9,467 nucleotides of DNA, taken from the NCBI GenBank assembly GCA_041690035.1, contig JBDNFC010000056.1:1-9467 (forward strand), written 5' to 3'. Shown here piece by piece: positions 5,080 through 9,467 of this stretch (its first letter is position 1; each line of letters starts with the position of its first letter). The position numbers and the translations under genes were made by a program. A model generated the notes under the pieces. That model saw nothing but the letters and a program-made list of their open reading frames with translations. It searched no databases and had not been told where the DNA came from. This DNA is from CALSPH01 sp041690035 (GTDB lineage Bacteria > Bacteroidota > Bacteroidia > NS11-12g > UBA955).

Positions 5080-6888
5080 ATGGCAAAAACAGGTAATATA
5101 TCAGTAAATACAGAAAATATTTTTCCAATCATTAAAAAATTTCTTTATAGCGATCACGAAATTTTTCTGCGAGAATTAGTTTCTAATGCCACAGATGCAT
5201 GTCAAAAATTAAAAGCATTCTCTTCAATGGGCATGTTTAAAGGAGAGTTAGGCGATTTGAAAATCAGCATTTCTATAGATGAGAAAAAACATACATTAAC
5301 CATTAGTGACAATGGTGTGGGAATGACAGAAGAAGAGATAGAAAAGTATATTAATCAATTGGCTTTTTCGGGTGCAGAAGAGTTTTTAACCAAATATAAA
5401 GATAAAACAGATGCGGACATTATTGGCCACTTTGGCTTAGGATTTTACTCTGCTTTTATGGTTGCTGAAAAGGTGGAAATAAACACACTAAGTTATCAAG
5501 AAGGTGCCGAAGCCGCAAATTGGGTATGTGATGGCTCTACTTCTTTTAGTATAAAAAAAGGTAAAAGAAAAAACAGGGGAACAGATATTATTTTGCACCT
5601 AAATGCTGACTCACACGAGTTTTCTGAAAAGTACAAAATCAATACATTATTGAACAAATACTGCAAGTTTTTGCCTATTCCAATACATTTTGATGAAAAA
5701 GTAATCAATGAAATTAAGCCATTGTGGCTTCAATCTCCTGCCAATTTAAAGGATGAAGATTATACCAATTTTTATAAAATATTGTATCCATTTGCAGAAA
5801 CACCTTTATTTTGGATACACCTAAATGTAGATTTTCCTTTCAATTTGACAGGAATATTGTATTTTCCAAAAATTAAAGATGCTATAGAAGCAGAAAAACA
5901 TAAGGTGCAGTTGTATAGCAATCAAGTTTTTGTTACAGACAATGTAAAAGATATTTTACCAGAGTTTTTAATGCTACTTCATGGTGTTATCGACTCACCT
6001 GATATTCCTTTAAATGTAAGCAGAAGCAGCCTGCAATCTGATGCCAATGTAAAAAAAATCACCTCTCATATATCTAAAAAAGTTGCTGATAAACTTACAG
6101 AACTGTATAAAAATAATCGAGAAGATTTTGATAAAAAATGGGAATACATGGATGTATTTGTAAAATATGGCATGTTGAGCGATGAAAAATTCGCAGAAAA
6201 AGGAAAATTATTTTGTTTGATAAAGTCAGATGATGAAAAATTAACCCCTTTGCAAGATTTTATAGATAAAAGTAAAATTAATCAAACTGATAAAGATGCA
6301 AACACTATTTTCCTTTATACAAATAACCCAATAGATCAATATACTCAATTGATAGCGGCCAAAGAATTTGGATACAGTGTAGCGGTTTTGGACGGGCCAT
6401 TAGACAATCATTTTACAAATTATATTGAACAAAAATTCGAAAAAGTACAATGCAAGCGAATTGATGCTGCCCCAATGGAAAAGTTAATTGAAAAAGACGA
6501 AAAAGTGGAATCTTTGCTGAGCGACACTGAAATAGAAAAAATCAAAAATGCTTATGAAAAAGCAGCCACAGGCAGAAAATTAAAAGTGGTTACAGAAGCA
6601 CTTTCACCAAATTCACCATTAATCACCATTACCGAAGATGAATTTATGCGCAGAATGAAAGAGATGAGTAAAATGCAAGGGCAAGCAGGTATGTTTGGAG
6701 CAATGGGAGAGGAGCATCAATTAATTGTTAATACCAACCATCCAAAAGCCTATATTATTGCAAATGCAAAAGATGATGCGGATCAAAAAATTGTTGAAAA
6801 ATCTATAAATTTAGCCATGTTAGCCAATGGATTGTTAAAAGGAGAGGCGCTAGCAAACTATCTAAAAGAAGAGATGCAAATGCTATAA
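5080..6888 (+). CDS. htpG: Molecular chaperone HtpG (bacterial Hsp90)
   Basis: An ATP-dependent cytoplasmic chaperone that works as a homodimer in protein folding and stress survival. The 602 residues are full length for a bacterial HtpG (E. coli has 624). The N-terminal GHKL ATPase domain shows E32, N36 and D39 in RELVSNATDA, the ATP-contacting DNGVGM (77-82) and the lid/glycine motif GHFGLGFYSAFMV (116-128). The middle domain carries the family's PLNVSRSSLQ with R315, equivalent to the arginine that contacts the ATP gamma-phosphate. The C-terminal domain ends in NYLKEEMQML with no eukaryotic MEEVD tail, as expected. The ATG at 5080 sits behind an A-rich stretch and gives the normal N-terminus (MAKTGNISVNTENIFPIIKKFLYS). 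The gene is transcribed alone and faces rnhA tail to tail. An inverted repeat overlapping its promoter may mediate stress control. Confidence 0.98.
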   Translation: MAKTGNISVNTENIFPIIKKFLYSDHEIFLRELVSNATDACQKLKAFSSMGMFKGELGDLKISISIDEKKHTLTISDNGVGMTEEEIEKYINQLAFSGAEEFLTKYKDKTDADIIGHFGLGFYSAFMVAEKVEINTLSYQEGAEAANWVCDGSTSFSIKKGKRKNRGTDIILHLNADSHEFSEKYKINTLLNKYCKFLPIPIHFDEKVINEIKPLWLQSPANLKDEDYTNFYKILYPFAETPLFWIHLNVDFPFNLTGILYFPKIKDAIEAEKHKVQLYSNQVFVTDNVKDILPEFLMLLHGVIDSPDIPLNVSRSSLQSDANVKKITSHISKKVADKLTELYKNNREDFDKKWEYMDVFVKYGMLSDEKFAEKGKLFCLIKSDDEKLTPLQDFIDKSKINQTDKDANTIFLYTNNPIDQYTQLIAAKEFGYSVAVLDGPLDNHFTNYIEQKFEKVQCKRIDAAPMEKLIEKDEKVESLLSDTEIEKIKNAYEKAATGRKLKVVTEALSPNSPLITITEDEFMRRMKEMSKMQGQAGMFGAMGEEHQLIVNTNHPKAYIIANAKDDADQKIVEKSINLAMLANGLLKGEALANYLKEEMQML

Positions 6889-6894
6889 TCCGGT

Positions 6895-7377
6895 TTAAAG
6901 CAGCGGAGTATTATTTGATTTTAGATTTTCATAAGCCGCATCAATTTGCCAAGGTCCATTTTGAGTGGCTGCTACAGCCAATTGGTCGCAGCGCTCATTC
7001 ATGGGATGTCCATTGTGTCCTTTTACCCAAATAAAATTTACTTTTAATGTTTGCAATATTGCGTAACAATTTTTCCATAAATCAGGGTTCTTTTTGTCTT
7101 TAAATCCCTTTTTTATCCACCCGTTCAGCCATCCTTTATTGATGCTATCACACACATATTTGCTATCAGAATAAAGGTCTATTGTATAGTTTTTGTCTCT
7201 TATGCTTTGCAATGCTATTATTACCGCCAATAGCTCCATCCTGTTATTTGTTGTATGCTTATATGCTGCACTCAATTCTTTTTTTATATTGCCAAATTGC
7301 ATTACAATGCCATAGCCCCCTTTGCCAGGATTACCACTACATGCTCCATCTGTAAATATTTGTATTTTCTTTTCCAT
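6895..7377 (-). CDS. rnhA: Ribonuclease HI
   Basis: Degrades the RNA strand of RNA-DNA hybrids, removing primers and R-loops, with two metal ions. The 160 residues are close to the 155 of E. coli RNase HI. All active-site residues are present: D10 in FTDGACSGNPG, E48 in TNNRMELLA, D71 in YSDSKYV, H121 in WVKGHNGHPMNERCD and D131. The basic handle (KGWLNGWIKKGFKDKKNPDLW, about 81-101) is also present. It is the last gene of the leftward cluster, 8 bp after folC. Its stop codon is 6 bp from that of the convergent htpG. The ATG at 7377 gives the standard N-terminus. Confidence 0.97.
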   Translation of the reverse strand: MEKKIQIFTDGACSGNPGKGGYGIVMQFGNIKKELSAAYKHTTNNRMELLAVIIALQSIRDKNYTIDLYSDSKYVCDSINKGWLNGWIKKGFKDKKNPDLWKNCYAILQTLKVNFIWVKGHNGHPMNERCDQLAVAATQNGPWQIDAAYENLKSNNTPLL

Positions 7378-7385
7378 GTAGTTTA

Positions 7386-8615
7386 TTAAATAGCTTCTGC
7401 TACTACAAATGTGCTTCCGCCAATAAAAATTAAGTCGTCCTTGCCTGCCATTAATTTTGCTGTTTTAATCGCTAGCTCAACAGTGCTGCAAATCTCTCCT
7501 TTTAATCCGTATTTTTCTGCACTTAATTTGGTAATATTTGCATCTAATCCGCGTGGTATTGAAGGTTTGCAAAATATATAGTACGCATCTTTAGGAAACT
7601 TTACTAAAATTTTATCAATATCCTTATCGTTTACAAAGCCAATAACCATGATAAGTTTTTTATGCTTCATTCTTGTCAATTGTGGGATAATGTAGTCCAT
7701 TGCTTGCTCATTGTGTCCTGTATCAATTATTATTTTAGGATTGTTTTGCAATGTTTCAAAACGTCCCCTTAAACCAGTTAATTTAACCACATCAAAATAG
7801 GCAGCTTCTAAATGTATTTTTTCAAAATTAAAACCCAGCTGTTCGTTCAATATTTTATACGCAGCATATACTGTTTTTCTGTTTTTAATTTGATAGCTTC
7901 CTTTCAACTCTCCTTTACTTGTATCAAAAGTATTGGGTATAATTTTATCGGCAAAATATAATGGAGCATCTAATTCTTTGGATTTAGCTTTAAAAATATC
8001 GGCTATCTCATCTTGCATTTCGCCAATAATAACGGGCGTATCTTTTTTTATTATACCTGCCTTTTCAGCAGCGATTAGTGGCAAAGTATTGCCAAGAAAT
8101 TGTTGATGATCTAGGCCTATATTTGTAATAATTGATAATATTGGAAGTATCACATTAGTAGAATCTAGTCTTCCTCCCATGCCTGTTTCTATTATTGCAT
8201 AGTCTGTATTTTTGTATTTAAAATAATCAAAAGCCATTGCAACCGTCATTTCAAAAAAACTTGCTTTGATAGCGCAGTCCATCATTTTGTTTACAAAGGT
8301 GGCTACAAAATCTTCTTCAATCTCTATTCCATTTATTTTAATTCTTTCAGTAAAATTTTTTAGATGTGGACTCGTATATAATCCTGTAACAAATCCTTTG
8401 GCCTGAAACATTGCGGCAATACTATGAGAAACTGAGCCCTTGCCATTGGTACCCGCAATATGAATGGTTTTTATGCCCACATGTGGATTGTCTAGCAAAT
8501 TTAATAAAGCAATTGTGTTGTCTAAATTTGGTTTATATGCCACCGCTCCATCGCGCTGAAACATAGGTAATTGGTTATATAGCCAACTTGTAGCTTCCTG
8601 AAAAGTTAGTTTCAT
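7386..8615 (-). CDS. folC: Bifunctional folylpolyglutamate synthase / dihydrofolate synthase
   Basis: Adds glutamate to dihydropteroate and then to tetrahydrofolates in cytoplasmic folate synthesis, using ATP. The 409 residues fit the Mur-ligase-type FolC family (E. coli has 422). The motifs appear in order: P-loop GTNGKGS (55-61), TSPHLKNFTERIKING (81-96), ETGMGGRLDSTN (143-154), ITNIGLDH (163-170), EKAGIIK (184-190, containing the lysine that is usually carbamylated), GLRGRFE (281-287) and DTGHN (298-302). Whether it has both activities cannot be told from sequence alone, but the family's single gene in Bacteroidota normally does both. It lies 9 bp after the small secreted-protein gene and 8 bp before rnhA, so the three are probably one transcript. 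Confidence 0.95.
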   Translation of the reverse strand: MKLTFQEATSWLYNQLPMFQRDGAVAYKPNLDNTIALLNLLDNPHVGIKTIHIAGTNGKGSVSHSIAAMFQAKGFVTGLYTSPHLKNFTERIKINGIEIEEDFVATFVNKMMDCAIKASFFEMTVAMAFDYFKYKNTDYAIIETGMGGRLDSTNVILPILSIITNIGLDHQQFLGNTLPLIAAEKAGIIKKDTPVIIGEMQDEIADIFKAKSKELDAPLYFADKIIPNTFDTSKGELKGSYQIKNRKTVYAAYKILNEQLGFNFEKIHLEAAYFDVVKLTGLRGRFETLQNNPKIIIDTGHNEQAMDYIIPQLTRMKHKKLIMVIGFVNDKDIDKILVKFPKDAYYIFCKPSIPRGLDANITKLSAEKYGLKGEICSTVELAIKTAKLMAGKDDLIFIGGSTFVVAEAI

Positions 8616-8624
8616 AAAACGTAT

Positions 8625-9104
8625 TTATTTTGCTGCAATGAGTTCAATTTCGCCTAATTGGTAGGCATCAATAAATTCTATCCATGCTACTTTTCTCCAG
8701 TCTTCTAACATCACAAAAACTATAAATCTTTCTTCTTTAGTGTTTTTATCTTCAAAATATTGGGTAGAAATAATAGTGAATTTAGAATTTGCATAAGAAC
8801 ACCCTAATCTTTTTGAATCAAAATCGCCTTCGGTTTGAAAAAATGTTTTATAAAAACCTTCTCCTGTGCTGGGATTAAATTTTAGAATACTATCCTCATA
8901 CCTTGTTTTAGTATATAAGTCAATAAATTTGTATGAACCGCTATCACACAAATTGGTAAACAAAATGGTGTCACCAATCACAATTGTTAAATTCTTTGAG
9001 CTATCCACTTCACTTTGACTATAGGTATTGGTAAAAATACTAAAGCAATAAATGAGTAAAAAAATGGCTAGCAATTTGTTACTATATAAAAGGTAATTAT
9101 GCAT
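8625..9104 (-). CDS. Small secreted protein of unknown function
   Basis: The ATG at 9104 gives 159 residues; an in-frame TTG at 9110 would add two and is less likely. Residues 1-29 (MHNYLLYSNKLLAIFLLIYC...NTYS) are a signal peptide with probable cleavage before Gln30, so the protein is exported to the periplasm or surface. The mature part (about 130 residues) looks like alternating beta-strands: KNLTIVIGDTILFTNLCDSG, KFIDLYTKTRYEDSILKF, RLGCSYANSKFTIISTQYF, RFIVFVMLEDWRKVAWIEFI. It contains two cysteines. I recognise no family. It is the first gene of the leftward cluster with folC and rnhA, though its link to folate or RNA metabolism is probably only positional. Confidence 0.75.
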   Translation of the reverse strand: MHNYLLYSNKLLAIFLLIYCFSIFTNTYSQSEVDSSKNLTIVIGDTILFTNLCDSGSYKFIDLYTKTRYEDSILKFNPSTGEGFYKTFFQTEGDFDSKRLGCSYANSKFTIISTQYFEDKNTKEERFIVFVMLEDWRKVAWIEFIDAYQLGEIELIAAK

Positions 9105-9122
9105 ATTCAATTAATTATTTGG

Positions 9123-9130
9123 CAAATATC
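9123..9130 (-). promoter_or_regulatory. Possible -7 element of the folC-rnhA cluster
   Basis: On the leftward strand GATATTTG matches the TAnnTTTG consensus except for its first base and lies 18 bp ahead of the ATG at 9104. No -33 TTTG is found at 19-21 bp, so this is weak. The region 9105-9256 is a divergent intergenic space that must hold promoters in both directions. Confidence 0.3.
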
Positions 9131-9191
9131 AATCCAAAAAAGGACTTCATTATCATATTTTATGGCTTTTTTAAATTGTTTATCAAAAAAA

Positions 9192-9223
9192 TTTGCAGAA
9201 GTTAATTAAATTAATAAAATTTG
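9192..9223 (+). promoter_or_regulatory. Promoter candidate of the M16-like peptidase gene
   Basis: TTTG (9192-9195) and AAAATTTG (9216-9223) are separated by 20 bp, the same spacing as ahead of htpG. The -7 box departs from TAnnTTTG only at its first base. The predicted leader would be about 27 nt, AT-rich and without a Shine-Dalgarno sequence. Confidence 0.42.
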
Positions 9224-9256
9224 AAGTTTAAAAATAAAATCTAAGTTTTAAACAAT

Positions 9257-9467
9257 ATGAAAATAAAAAACATTGCTCAAGGTATAAAAATAATTGCATT
9301 ATCTGCAATATTTTCAATTTATAATATTACAAATGCCCAGCAAAGAATTGCTACTTATGGTGTAGAAAAAACAGCAAATTGGGTATGCAAAATTTATACT
9401 ACTCCTTTTGAAATGCGACAATATACCTTTAACAATGGTTTAACAGTTATTCTTGCAAGAAATACAA
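9257..9467 (+). CDS. Exported M16-family (pitrilysin/insulinase-like) metallopeptidase, N-terminus only
   Basis: The frame opens at the ATG at 9257 and runs off the right edge after 70 codons. Residues 1-27 (MKIKNIAQGIKIIALSAIFS...TNA) form a signal peptide, with cleavage probably before Gln28. The segment MRQYTFNNGLTVILARN (53-69) has the 'NGLxVxL' first strand that opens the M16 peptidase domain. In this family the zinc-binding HxxEH follows about 40-50 residues later, beyond the window, so catalytic competence cannot be judged. Such exported peptidases in Bacteroidota usually act in the periplasm on peptides, often as two-domain proteins. The gene diverges from the folC-rnhA cluster. Confidence 0.62.
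   Translation, partial: MKIKNIAQGIKIIALSAIFSIYNITNAQQRIATYGVEKTANWVCKIYTTPFEMRQYTFNNGLTVILARNT

Noticed and set aside
5496..5708. 70-codon leftward reading frame
   Set aside because: It is entirely within htpG on the opposite strand.

Overview
The window looks like a piece of an AT-rich Bacteroidota chromosome, probably near the Chitinophagaceae/Sphingobacteriia. Several things point there: start codons follow A-rich leaders with no Shine-Dalgarno sequence; promoter-like TTTG-N20-xxxxTTTG pairs lie ahead of two genes; there are many exported proteins of the '...NAQ' or '...SQ' signal-peptide style; and the RHS fragment (SNHLGNVL...TATDYY) and secreted beta-helix protein are of types common in this phylum.

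The left half (1-4700) is accessory. Every gene there reads leftward and encodes an exported, repeat-type or unknown protein. They are a beta-helix protein cut by the left edge (1-1044), a MORN-like secreted protein (1247-1918) that overlaps an orphan RHS core fragment (1915-2769), and a small lipoprotein (3612-4208) that overlaps a short paralogue of the beta-helix protein (4196-4615). The spaces between them, above all 2791-3611, are crowded with repeats: a family of short GC-rich hairpins (consensus GGCTGCGAGGTG-loop-CACCACGCAGGG), a 151-bp direct duplication, an 81-nt composite palindrome, an 11-bp-stem hairpin, and apparent remnants of the leader found upstream of the beta-helix paralogue. 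This looks like a region shaped by repeated duplication, recombination and decay.

The right half (5080-9110) is housekeeping. htpG (Hsp90) reads rightward from a promoter candidate overlapped by an inverted repeat. It converges, with only 6 bp between stop codons, on a leftward three-gene cluster: a small secreted protein, folC and rnhA, spaced 8-9 bp apart. A divergent intergenic region then leads to the start of an exported protein resembling an M16 metallopeptidase, cut by the right edge.

There is no complete, clearly new defence or mobile system here. The best leads are the hairpin family and its near-constant position (52 and 54 bp) ahead of two paralogous genes, and the orphan RHS tip coupled to a MORN/YwqK-like protein. 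No tRNA, rRNA or CRISPR array was seen.
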